Of a DNA stretch of 64,000 nucleotides, positions 42,215 to 52,098 are shown piece by piece. This stretch comes from Peronospora farinosa. Lineage: Eukaryota > Oomycota > Peronosporomycetes > Peronosporales > Peronosporaceae. The translations under genes were made by a program, and so were the position numbers. Below the pieces are notes generated by a model. It was not told where the DNA came from. It worked only from the letters and a program-made list of their open reading frames with translations, and made no database searches. Position 1 is the stretch's first letter, and each line of letters opens with the position of its first letter. The stretch covers positions 39,985 through 103,984 of the forward strand of contig CANTFK010000825.1 of the NCBI GenBank assembly GCA_947646735.1, written 5' to 3'.

Positions 42215-43019
42215 ATCACGGGTACGTAGACAGCAAGAAATAAAATGAACTCATGTACATCTCCATACGGTTTGAAATTGAATCCACTAACTCGACATCA
42301 TATCTCTACCACCTGCCGTGCAATAATACCATAAGCGACAAGCCTCTTTCTCCGACGACATGAACAGCGCTTTGGACGCGTCTCAGCCTTCAAATTGGTC
42401 ATACAGCACCGTCAGCCGTAGAACTACACCCCACGTCATGCAGAACGCCATTTAGACGTCGGCCTCCTGTAAATCGTTTTCTCCTTTGAAGGATTGTAGA
42501 TAGATCTTTGCGACTGTGACACCCATGTTCCGTCTACTGTGCTTATCAATCCAATATCGTTTCATATTCAAGTCACTCACTCCTGCTAATCTGCCCAAGC
42601 CAAGCGCCTATTATAATTATGTTCCCGCTTAAAGAAAGAGGACCGGTATGCTGGCGTTGGCCTTATAAGTCCGTACATTTCTCAAGTGGAACCAAACCTA
42701 TACTCTCGACTGCGATGAATGGGTCGCGCGTGTACTCTCCGTGCATTTCATATAGCAAGCTGCTTGTATGGTGAAGTGGTGCTTTTCCTCGCTTTAAATG
42801 GGCTGTGCCATGGCTGGATTGTGAGTTTGTGTGCATCATTTTCCTACTGCAGCGAGCATCCGAAGACACGTCTAACGACGATACTTTGCTAGATTTAGCA
42901 GAGTAACGGCGTTAGACTAGAAACCATTAGGACTGCAATTGGAATAAGCACGTTAGCTGGAACAGCAAAACTTTCTTAATGCAATTGCAGTGATGGTCTT
43001 ACACACTGATGATGCTCTC
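42215..43019. other. Intergenic, convergent 3' regions
   Basis: No gene seen between the stop of CD36 gene 2 and the stop of the MAPR-like gene. Confidence 0.4.
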
Positions 43020-43823
43020 CTACTTGATGATCTTGCCCACAATCGGGTACTTTTCCTTGAACTTGTCCTCCCATTTGTTGAGCACATCATGCTGCTGCTC
43101 CGTGATCCCGTCAAGCGTTGGGTTGTCCAGATACTCATCCAGGAACGACATGCAGGCGAGCGACCGAGAGCAGTCTCGGCCCGCAAACTGCTTGTAACCT
43201 CCGTCCGGACCGTAGTGGTCCAGCCCATCCAGTGTCACGTCATAAATGTTACCATTTAGAGCTACGTAGACAGTTTTGCGCGGATTGTCACGGCCATTAA
43301 ACTGCTTGAGCTGCTCAAGCGTCAGATCGCGACGACGGAGGATACGCCCCACGTTTGGGTAGCTGTTGTAGACCGAGAACTTGGTAACCCAATCATTCAG
43401 TGTCTCCTTGTCCATAAAGCTCAGATCTGACAGATCGTCACTATCAAGATCCTGCTTCTCGAACGACATTTTGGCCAATGCTCGGGACGCATCTCGACCT
43501 GCAAAGAGGTGGTAACCCTCGTCCGGTCCATAGAAATCACGTTTGCTACTCACATCGTACACTTCATCCAATAATGCAATGTAAATGGGCTGTCCATCTT
43601 CACCATTAAAGGGAAGGAGCTCTTCAGGTGAGAAAAAACGTCGTTTCATGGGTTTCTCACGCTCCTTCTTGAGTGCCTCTTGTCGTGCTTTGGCTACTTC
43701 GTAAGCACGTTGGTGAGCTACATCAGCACGCATATTCAAATACTTGACAGCGGATACCGCGGCCACGGCCACGCCAATTCCCACCAAGAAATTACTGTCC
43801 ATGTTAGCGAGAAACGACAGCAT
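43020..43823 (-). CDS. Membrane-associated protein with two cytochrome-b5-like (MAPR) domains
   Basis: 267 residues from the ATG at 43823 (MLSFLANMDSNFL); the frame is open to another ATG at 43916, so the start is uncertain. An N-terminal helix (FLVGIGVAVAAVSAVKYL) is followed by a basic region. Two tandem heme/steroid-binding domains of the progesterone-receptor-membrane-component type come next: RRFFSPEELLPFNG ... IYIALLDEVYDVS ... FYGPDEGYHLFAGRDASRAL, and LTLEQLKQFNG ... VYVALNGNIYDVT ... HYGPDGGYKQFAGRDCSRSL. Both keep the Tyr residues and FAGRD motif; classic b5 His ligands are absent, as in MAPR. Animal MAPRs support P450s and sterol metabolism. Two domains in one chain is less common. 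The stop of the next upstream minus-strand gene is only 57-150 bp away. Confidence 0.85.
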   Translation of the reverse strand: MLSFLANMDSNFLVGIGVAVAAVSAVKYLNMRADVAHQRAYEVAKARQEALKKEREKPMKRRFFSPEELLPFNGEDGQPIYIALLDEVYDVSSKRDFYGPDEGYHLFAGRDASRALAKMSFEKQDLDSDDLSDLSFMDKETLNDWVTKFSVYNSYPNVGRILRRRDLTLEQLKQFNGRDNPRKTVYVALNGNIYDVTLDGLDHYGPDGGYKQFAGRDCSRSLACMSFLDEYLDNPTLDGITEQQHDVLNKWEDKFKEKYPIVGKIIK

Positions 43824-43972
43824 GGATGACACTATGAGTTGGACAGAGAAACCACTAACTGGAACTGCGACGTATACCGGTATGTGTCGGTAGTGTCGAC
43901 ACGCACTGACGACCATCGAATTAATTGTTTATTGTAGCTTATCCTTCGTGATGCTAATTTAATCACAAGATA

Positions 43973-44930
43973 CTACATCATTTTCTTCTTCATGGTGCCG
44001 CTAAATGCACCAAGATCAACAAGTTCTGGAGCAAACAATCCAGCAGAAGCAAAACCCATAAACCAGGCAAATGGTCCGAGAAAAGGCACTTGCAACATGT
44101 AGCAAAAGACAAGTCCAAAGCCAAGTCGTGCAGCATCGCTTCCGCTTTGATGCCAGTCCCCTTGTTCCTTTTCGCTATCGCTATCAATTTCCATATCAGT
44201 GAGCAGATCAGTGTTGACGTTCAAATCTCGATGCTTCGCTGCTGATTTAAGGCGAGCAATAATTGGGTCTAAAAGCTCGCGGATGATGGCTCGCGAATCC
44301 AACCACATGTGCACAAGCTGCAGTGTTGCTTCACGCGTCGCTGGGAAGACAAATGCGACGAAAATGGGCACAACGAACACCTTCTCCATGTGGCGAATAC
44401 TGCAGCAAACAGTCAGCAAGAAGGAACGACGCAACCACCTTTACCTGCAACAAAGACGTACCGATAGCCAAATTGCACGACGGGTATCAATACACCCAAA
44501 AGTGGTTTTGCAGCCAGAGCCACGAGTCCAAAGCCTAGCTGACGGAGTCCGAAACGCATCAAATGGCGGATATATTCCCAGTCCCAGTAGATTGCTTTTC
44601 TCTGCAAAAGTAACAATCAGTTCACGTACGTAGTACAACAGTGAGTATTTGTTAGCAAGCGTGTTGCACCTTTTGGATCATCTTGGCGAGTTTCGGATCA
44701 CGTGTCGCCAGTCCCGCAAAAAAGGCGTTTTCAAATACTTTAACGCTAAAATAGCGGTATACTCCAACGAGTAGGAACGGGACTATCGAGGCAGCAGTGT
44801 AGCGGAAAGCACGCACACTGGCATCCACTGTTTCTGGCTTGAGAAAGAGTATACTGATCCACTCGACGGGCAGCAGCACAAGGTGCATCACAGCAGATAG
44901 CACAAAAGCCAGAATCAGCAAAAGCTTCAT
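43973..44930 (-). CDS. EI24/CysZ-like multi-pass membrane protein (three exons)
   Basis: Joined exons 44930-44670, 44601-44462 and 44399-43973 keep one frame and give 275 residues. Intron 1 is GTGCAA...GCAG; intron 2 uses GTACGT...CAG (the nearby GTAAAG donor would break frame). The start is MKLLLILAFVLSAVMHLVLL. Further segments are VVALAAKPLLGVLIPVVQFG-like LLGVLIPVVQFGYR, VFVVPIFVAFVFPATREATL, an acidic loop, and a C-terminal pair FGLVFCYMLQVPFLGPFAWF. The WEYIRHLMRFGLRQLGFGL block and the final 'IP.LGP' pair recall the EI24 family (ER membrane proteins; CysZ in bacteria). Function here is unknown. Confidence 0.65.
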
Positions 44931-45436
44931 GTTTCTGTGATGATCAGACAGGTATTTATTAGACTTGGAAATTCTAATACACAACGGTAACGTACTGCTC
45001 AATTTACCTCCAAAAGACACTGCGCACTTCATTGTCTGCTAGTGCTCGAAACGTTCCAGTTACTGCGTTGTTGTGTTGGTAAGAGAAGGAGTTAGATAAA
45101 AAGAAAGGTATAGATAGAGAGAAGAGACAAAGAGCTACATACAAGCAGCCGTTACTCCGTAAAGAAATCGTTTGCTACGCGCCACGAGCTTTGTCGCTTC
45201 TAGTGTCTTGAGATCTGTCATACTCGATTGGCCAATGATGAATATCAGATTAAAGAAACGTTTATCTTCCGACCCTTTTAGTTCATGTGGTCCACCCGAC
45301 CTACTAACTCGATAGTATATTTTTACATACAGTTCTTATTATCTTATGGTGCTTGGTTCCTCCTCTACCTCATGGCGCCTTTGGCGTTCTTTCTCAATGA
45401 AAACTGGTCATTTACATAACGTCATTTTTCATTACG
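44931..45436. other. Divergent intergenic region
   Basis: Promoters of the EI24-like gene (minus) and the symporter (plus) must lie here. A further 5' exon of the EI24-like gene is possible (its frame is open to 45032). TTTTTCATTACG at about 45423 lies just before the symporter ATG. Confidence 0.35.
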
Positions 45437-47116
45437 ATGCCGTTACATTTTTCTTCTTCTTCTTCAAGTGATGGTGGTTCTCTTTCTCGTATGATAATAC
45501 CACGTTTACTCCCGCTTTTTTGTGGTCTCTTTGGTGGTACTTTGGTATCGTTAGGTATTGCTCTTTCAGGCTTTCGTTCTGCTGTACTTGTACGTTGGAT
45601 ACTCTGTATTCCTGGTAATTTACTACTTCAGGCATTTGTGGGTCTTACGTTGCCATTAACGGCGTTGCACGCGACACTTACGGGTTCGCACATGCAGCTG
45701 TCTTGGTATTGGATGAAAGTAACAGCAGCGACACTCGTGGCCTTTACGCTGGCCACGCTCCTTGCAAGTGCTTTAGGCGCATTGCTGGCGGTCGCTTTAC
45801 AAAGCGTCATCCCGACACTGACACATGTCTGGGGCATACCGTCGTCCGGTGCTACAGTGTCGTTTGGATGTCCCAGGGATGTGGCCAATGGGTTCGTGGC
45901 GTTACAAAATGACGGGAAACTTGTATGCTCTGCAAACGGAACGACATTCGTATTAGACGATATGGCAAAGACGTTCGTGACAGCTTCGAAGACGCAGACG
46001 TTCTTGCATATTTCCGAACAGGTTGTACAAGTGACGGAGAGTCTTTTTCCAGCAAGTTTGGTCGACGCATTCATCGATGGAAACGTGCTGAGTCTCGTGG
46101 TTGGAGGCCTTGTACTTGGTGTAGCGTTGACGGGGTCTTTTCTGGAAGAAAAACGAAAAGAAAGAGATGATGCAGTTGATTGTCATCCTTTTCACGAAGA
46201 AGAATGCGAGCAAAAGCAGGATTTGTTGATACTGCAGCTGGTGACACAGGCAGAGGCCGTAGGCTGTCGTGCCCTTAGTTGGCTGCAGGCGTATTTGCCT
46301 CTCATTGCTGCCTTTATGATCAGTAGCGTATTGCTTCAGACATCGGCTTTTCCGTTTACTGTTGACAGTGGTGACACTGTGGTGGTCACTGCCGTCCTGG
46401 CGCTTCTAGCGGTGCTGCTTCTTGCTTTGGTTTTGGACGTGGTCGTGATGATTTTGTTGACCACAGTGCTTACCCGATCGAACCCGTTCGCATTCCTCGA
46501 GCATCTTTTGCCTGCGCAACTACTCGCCTTAAGCTCCGGATCGTCCATCGTGGCGCTGCCAGCTACTGTTTCAGCCGTTGTAGCGAGCAGGCGCGTCTCA
46601 CCTGCGCTTGCTTTCATCGTGTGCTCTACGAGCACAGTGCTTAACCAGACGGGCGCTGCTCTTTACTTGTCAGCCAGCACGCTGTTTGTGCTGTCTGCAG
46701 CAGCCTTAGATATGTCTGAAGATGAAGTGATAGCGTCACAGTCGACAAGCATTGTTGCCGCAATGGTATTTACGAATGTACTCGTCACCAGTGTGATTTC
46801 GCCACTACCGGGTGGAAGCAAGACAGCGGTGCTGGCAACAACTTTAAGCGCTGTCTTCGGGATTTCGACCGGATTAAGAGCTGTTTTAGTAGCTTTCTTG
46901 GCTGCACTGGAGTGGGTCACGGGTCCGTACATAGCTTGTGTGAACATTACGAACAATGCGCTGATTGTGCTGGTGATTGCACATTATTTTGAGGGTCAAG
47001 TAGTAGCAGAGACTGAAGGTAATGTAGACGAAGACGGTGCTGTGGCGCACGAATCTTCTGTGCAAGCTCTACGCCAGGTACGAGTGCAGGATATGGCGGA
47101 CGAGAATTGGATATAG
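45437..47116 (+). CDS. Dicarboxylate / amino-acid:cation symporter (DAACS, SLC1-like)
   Basis: 559-residue polytopic protein of the sodium:dicarboxylate symporter fold. N-terminal helices begin IIPRLLPLFCGLFGGTL. The diagnostic C-terminal half has a Ser-rich hairpin (LALSSGSSIVALPATVSAV), a helix-7-type motif (STVLNQTGAALYLSAST, compare NMDGTALY) and a helix-8-type segment ending CVNITNNALIVLVIAHYF. The family takes up C4-dicarboxylates or acidic/neutral amino acids with sodium or protons. The helix-7 Asp of animal EAATs is replaced by Gln (NQTG), so ion coupling may differ. A long extracellular loop (about 130-200) separates helices 3 and 4. Single exon, no breaks. Confidence 0.82.
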   Translation: MPLHFSSSSSSDGGSLSRMIIPRLLPLFCGLFGGTLVSLGIALSGFRSAVLVRWILCIPGNLLLQAFVGLTLPLTALHATLTGSHMQLSWYWMKVTAATLVAFTLATLLASALGALLAVALQSVIPTLTHVWGIPSSGATVSFGCPRDVANGFVALQNDGKLVCSANGTTFVLDDMAKTFVTASKTQTFLHISEQVVQVTESLFPASLVDAFIDGNVLSLVVGGLVLGVALTGSFLEEKRKERDDAVDCHPFHEEECEQKQDLLILQLVTQAEAVGCRALSWLQAYLPLIAAFMISSVLLQTSAFPFTVDSGDTVVVTAVLALLAVLLLALVLDVVVMILLTTVLTRSNPFAFLEHLLPAQLLALSSGSSIVALPATVSAVVASRRVSPALAFIVCSTSTVLNQTGAALYLSASTLFVLSAAALDMSEDEVIASQSTSIVAAMVFTNVLVTSVISPLPGGSKTAVLATTLSAVFGISTGLRAVLVAFLAALEWVTGPYIACVNITNNALIVLVIAHYFEGQVVAETEGNVDEDGAVAHESSVQALRQVRVQDMADENWI

Positions 47117-48367
47117 TTATGTTCTATGTGTTCGTGGAGTAAAATGTGACGTGGGAAGTGGCAATGACCATCCTCACGTGATAATAGCATTCGGCAGGGT
47201 CTTAACATCCAATACGTTGAAGCACTATTTCTAGTGTGTGATACTCTCGACCTTCCATACCTTGATGAAAGACACCTCGGCACCATTGCCGTTGATTTTG
47301 AGTTCTTTGATCGGTTATCGGAAGCAATAGATCTGCAGTTATATGGCTTTTTGGGAGTCAAGGCAAGAAGGCACGTCCGACTGCGGCAACAGTTGGAATC
47401 ACAGCCAAAGCGGTTGGCACGGAGATTTGCGACAATAAGCTCACTGAAAGACGCGATCTTAAACCGATGACAATAAGTCCGTTCACTACAATATAGTTGT
47501 GAGACCTCTTCACAATGGTGTATTAGGGTGCCCAGCAGAGAGGATGACAACCTGGAAATAAATACCGAGTCTTTTGCTACTGGGCGTTCTTTGGGGTGGT
47601 GATATTTAATGTCTACTAGCGAGGACGCAACAGCTTTGAATTTGAATTGTTGGAGATTTCTTGATCCGGGTGCTTGAGCGTCTATTGCTACTGCTCATTT
47701 TACGACCATCATAATTTGCTTCTCGAAACTGGCGGGTTCTGATGAGATACGCCCTCTTTGGTACTTATTTCGAGCTTGTGGCACATTAGCGAGTTGCGTG
47801 GCAGTCGCTGCCGCCTCTTACTACTTGTTCTCTTTGCAGTCGAGGATGTCGCCGACATTAGGACGACTTTCCAACTTCATCACACGGTGTCCAAAGGAGA
47901 AGTTTTTCTCGTAAAACTTATTTTACAACTAATGGCCAAGTACTTATGGCTGCTAATGTCATAGGGCTGCTAATTGTTGGAGCTTTCAAATGGTTCGGTC
48001 AGCGTTGTATTAAGAAGAGAAAATGTGCTTTTCTTGTATGGGGTTTTTACGGAAACATTACTAGCGCTTTGGTGTCGGTGCAGTTCGTGAAAATCACCAT
48101 TTTCAGTACGAACATTGGAGCGACAATCGCGATAAAGTATGATCGAGATAGCATAGAGTTGAACTACGCGCTTATGTATATTTGTGCCGAACCTGCAACA
48201 ATATTGCCATCACCTTTATCGCTCGGATCATCGAAAGAATGCTGTGGAGATTAAATCAACTCTGGTTAGAAGCGTAGCATGACACAAGAGGAACCTCAAT
48301 AGCAGATACATCTTGTCATCGAACCCGTTCGTTCATCGTTTGCTTAAATCTAGTCGATATATATTTT
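47117..48367. other. Intergenic, convergent 3' regions
   Basis: About 1.25 kb with no recognisable gene or repeat. Confidence 0.4.
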
Positions 48368-49366
48368 TCATGACCTCTTCCTACCTGTTTCTGCAGCAAA
48401 TAGCTGTAGCTGCCTTGAAATCGCGAAGGAATAAATCGCAAGTGCAAAGAGCATTGAGAAGGCGACAAAAGGTTGTGCAACATCTACTGCACTTGTCTTT
48501 GACACTCCCAAGGCAAACACGTTGTTGATCACATGCAACAAGAGGCACTTGACAACTGAGCCGGAAACTGCAAGTGTAAGCGCCAAGTAAAGCCCAACAA
48601 GGAACGCCCAAAGCACTTGAAACGCCACATAGCTCGCTGAGTACTGCGTTCCGAGATGTCTGGCATTAGCCAGGTGGATTGCGGCGAACAATACAGCAGA
48701 GATTAAAGCACTCGACTTGGCATTCTGCAGTCGATTAATGGCCACCAGTTGGATTGCTCCTCGAAAAAAAAGCTCCTCCTTCAAAGGTGCCAGCAGTAGC
48801 TGCTGTATGATCTCCGCAGTGGCGAGTGATCCGTCCGATCGATACATCACAGTCTCAATGTTTCTCCAAGACACGAAAACCTGCGCTTCAGTCTGCGGCT
48901 GCAGCAATACTAGCATTATGACGGCCGCAACGTGCAACATCACTGAAATACTGCATGTTTTCATGCCGCTCCAACCGAACATCGTGAGTCTTTGCATGAG
49001 GTCACGCTTGGGTAGGCGGAAGAACCAGCTCATGAATGTGACAAGGCCCCATCCGAACGTCGCAGTCTCACAGATCTGGACGACAGCGTCCTCCGGCATC
49101 GAACTGACTTCAAATGCAGTGAGGAACGCGTGTTGGAGGCCGCGCGCCATGACAGAGGTGATCAGTAGCAATAGAAACGCGCTACTACTGACGAATGCCA
49201 GCTCCATAACCAACACGACGCAGCGGATGGCACCTGGGATCTCGGACGACGTCAACGTTTTGCCTTGAGCGACTGCATCTGGGTCATGCACCTGAAGCGC
49301 CGTCAAAGCTGCCAAGACGCCGTTGGGCCTGGCGGAGAGCCACTTCCATGCAACGTCCGCTGCCAT
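48368..49366 (-). CDS. CPBP-family (CAAX-type) intramembrane metalloprotease
   Basis: 332 residues from the ATG at 49366 (MAADVAWKWLSARP). Multi-pass protein with the three CPBP motifs: EExxxR in LAPLKEELFFRGAIQL, the conserved His in SAVLFAAIHLAN, and HxxxN in KCLLLHVINNVF. These residues bind the catalytic metal in Rce1-type prenyl-protein proteases and relatives. The frame is open and coding-like upstream to 49576 (VRKALQDVFPVQRSNRVPL) without an ATG, so a 5' exon probably exists; an acceptor such as CCTAG near 49590 could serve. Substrate is unknown. Plant members of this group are chloroplast or ER proteins. Confidence 0.8.
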   Translation of the reverse strand: MAADVAWKWLSARPNGVLAALTALQVHDPDAVAQGKTLTSSEIPGAIRCVVLVMELAFVSSSAFLLLLITSVMARGLQHAFLTAFEVSSMPEDAVVQICETATFGWGLVTFMSWFFRLPKRDLMQRLTMFGWSGMKTCSISVMLHVAAVIMLVLLQPQTEAQVFVSWRNIETVMYRSDGSLATAEIIQQLLLAPLKEELFFRGAIQLVAINRLQNAKSSALISAVLFAAIHLANARHLGTQYSASYVAFQVLWAFLVGLYLALTLAVSGSVVKCLLLHVINNVFALGVSKTSAVDVAQPFVAFSMLFALAIYSFAISRQLQLFAAETGRKRS

Positions 49367-49576
49367 CTTTCTCCGCAAGCTCCTAGTTACAAAGCCGCAA
49401 ACGTTGTCGTCGCTCTTGTTGATGTGAAAGACGCTCTCCTCCGTTTGGTCGCTACAGTATAGATGATGCCGTATTTGGTCGTCCAATGGTACGCGGTTTG
49501 ACCTTTGCACGGGGAATACGTCCTGTAAAGCTTTACGGACTTTAGGAAGGATAATACCAGCAGGAGAATTATTCAA

Positions 49577-51155
49577 GCCAAGCTAGGAGCTTGGACACTG
49601 CGAACTAGTTGGTTATGCTCGTTGGCACTTATTCCACGGAGCTGTTGCTGCTGGCCATTCGATTGCTTTCAAAGACTACCAAAGTTGCAGACATCCGACA
49701 CCTTAGCTGCCGTATCTGGGCGCGTTTGCGCACAGCGTCTTCTTCAGGGCAGTGAGCCTTTCTTGCAGGCGCACTACATGGACGTTTGTGCAGTAATCTC
49801 CATTAACAATTGCGTTGGCGATTGCAGGCTCTTACTGACCAATGCCAACGTGTCCAGCCGATGTTAAGATGCCACTCGTAGTCACTGCTGCCCGAGGAAT
49901 TCTCCAGGCGGATCCTGGGTTACAAGGCTGCAGGACTTACCACGGCAAACTCACTGACGGCAGTCAACGGCGTGCCTGTTGCTAACTTTTGTGGCAACGT
50001 TGTTGCGACATAGTTATGCTGTCACGTGGTGCACGATGCTTTGGCGTGCACCGCAACATGGTCTTTGGTGACTCCTGAAAGAGGCCGTGTCATCTTGTCG
50101 CTGCTTAGAAAACGCAAGTGAGGGTCGGTAGATGCTATCGCTTGAGCTTTGATAAAGCAGTTCAAAAGACTTGAGAGCAGTTTGTTCCGCAATTTGTTGG
50201 TGGTGGAGCTGCCACTGTACATCATTAGCAGCTTCTGATGTCTAGATTGCAGACCGATCAAAGAAGCGACGTTCATTGTTCTTTATCGTCATCAGCACGC
50301 AGTTGATAAAGCATGTTTAAATGTCACTGTGGCTTAGCTTTCTGTCCTCGCATCTAGAACTATGCTTCTCGAGCTACATTCGTGTAGCTTGTGGCTATAA
50401 TAATTCTACGCACTAAAGTGCAAGCCAGCAGTGTCACTGGGCTTCAGTGAGCAATCGGACCACAACAAGACAAACCGTATATAACCTTAATGACTTCGGC
50501 AATGCCTCGAGTCAAAGTTGCGGCTACGCTGTCGCGCCTGCTAGTTCTTTTGTCAAAAAACTTCCACAAGACAAAGATTTTCTCGCTCAAAGTACTGATA
50601 TGGATTTCCAATGCAGACACCGATCGCGATGTCCTCGTAATCTCCTTTTTGTTGTTTGCGAACTGATAACGATGGGGTTCGTGAATTCAGTCATGGTCCT
50701 GCGCTATAGTGAGACTCGGCAGCCCGTCATGTCGTTTTCTACCTAGTTCCGTCTGACAAGAATCATGCACAGCGAAATCCTGGATGCACGAAGTGCCTGT
50801 CAACGGTCTGACATGCTATCGAGTTCAAGTTTTACCGTCGACAAACTTTGCAGGTGAATCGTCTTCGTACTGCCGATCGTCCAGCACTCTTGTGTCTGAA
50901 CAAAATGAGTAAAACCAATGCTGGAAATTTGAATATGCAAGCTCATGTTCCAGTCGATGGAACTCACTTGACACAGCTGTGAAATCTGCAGAAGGTTTCG
51001 CTAAGAAAGAAACGCCCATTACAATGGAAGACGAAGCGTCGACTGTGATGGCAAGCGGTGGTGATGATGGTGACATGTCGTGTCGAAGACAGGCAGGAAA
51101 AAGCCACCACTGACGTTTTTTGCGAACGGTTTACTCGCTTATTGGACCCGTGACG
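49577..51155. other. Intergenic, no gene seen
   Basis: About 1.6 kb. May include a 5' exon of the CPBP gene (minus) and the TruA promoter (plus). The short frames show no recognisable family. Confidence 0.35.
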
Positions 51156-52043
51156 ATGAATGGACGTAGTTGGCCGTGCAACATACCGCCCAGCGCCTTC
51201 CTGCGCGTGGATGCCGTCGGCCCTTGGATCCGCCGCCGCTGCGTCGTCGAGTACGATGGCACCAACTTCTGTGGCTTCCAGGCGCAGGACCAACCTGGTG
51301 TGATGCGGACCGTGCAAGAAATTATTGAAGACGCGCTTCATCGCACTACGGGCGAGACGAAACTGGCTAGACTGCGCTTTGCCTCGCGCACAGACACCGG
51401 CGTCCATGCACAGGGTCAAGTCGTCGTTCTTGTCAGTCGCTGCGTCGAAACGGATCGTGTCTTCCGCGATGCTCTCAACACGCGGCTGCCCCAGGACGTC
51501 GTGTGTCGTAGTATGTTCACGATGACAGAGGCCCAAGCCAACTTCGATCCGTGCGTAGACGCCACGTGCAAGCGCTACGAGTACGAATTAATCACGGGCG
51601 GCTTGCGACCTGTGGTTCACCGTCGCAATATGTGGCACGTCCGCAAACCGCTGGATGTGGCCAAGATGCAGTTAGCCGTGAGCCACATGATGGCGCCGCC
51701 CTCAACAAAAGACTTTTCGTCCTTCACGCCCCAGAAAGCTCTAGATGGAGAACAAAGCAACGTTTGTACGGTCTCTACTATCGAGCTCCATGCTGATAAG
51801 GTGAACGAAAGAGGAGGTGTCCAATACGAAGAGGACGTGGCTACGAGGATACGACTGGTCTTCGAGGGCAACCGGTTCAAGTACAAGATGGTACGGAACA
51901 TGGTGGGCACGATCGTGGACGTCGGGTTGGGCAGACTGAAAGCTGACGATATTCCGAGGATCCTGGCGGCCAAGAATCGAGCAAAAGCAGGCCAAGGTGC
52001 ACCGCCCCAAGGACTTACCCTCGTGTGGGTCAAGTACGACTAA
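51156..52043 (+). CDS. TruA-type tRNA pseudouridine synthase
   Basis: 295 residues from the ATG at 51156 (MNGRSWPCNIPPSAFL). It isomerises uridines in the tRNA anticodon arm (positions 38-40 in TruA). Evidence: VVEYDGTNFCGFQAQ at the start of the catalytic domain, the catalytic loop FASRTDTGVHAQGQ with Asp at about residue 80, RLPQDVVCRSM, CKRYEYEL and the C-terminal NRFKYKMVRNMVGTIVDVG. Length fits bacterial TruA more than eukaryotic Pus1/Pus3, which suggests an organellar or bacterial-derived enzyme. The N-terminus may act as a targeting sequence. Tail-to-tail with the tomosyn gene, 55 bp between stops. Confidence 0.9.
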   Translation: MNGRSWPCNIPPSAFLRVDAVGPWIRRRCVVEYDGTNFCGFQAQDQPGVMRTVQEIIEDALHRTTGETKLARLRFASRTDTGVHAQGQVVVLVSRCVETDRVFRDALNTRLPQDVVCRSMFTMTEAQANFDPCVDATCKRYEYELITGGLRPVVHRRNMWHVRKPLDVAKMQLAVSHMMAPPSTKDFSSFTPQKALDGEQSNVCTVSTIELHADKVNERGGVQYEEDVATRIRLVFEGNRFKYKMVRNMVGTIVDVGLGRLKADDIPRILAAKNRAKAGQGAPPQGLTLVWVKYD

Positions 52044-52098
52044 CTCGCTGCAAACGCGTGCATCTGGTTGTAGGATAATATTGCTGCAGTTCTTTTGG

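Noticed and set aside
44413..44638. Separate small membrane protein
   Set aside because: It is exon 2 of the EI24-like gene with flanking intron sequence; splicing joins it in frame.
50022..50276. 84-aa minus-strand ORF
   Set aside because: No family resemblance or neighbouring exons could be supported.
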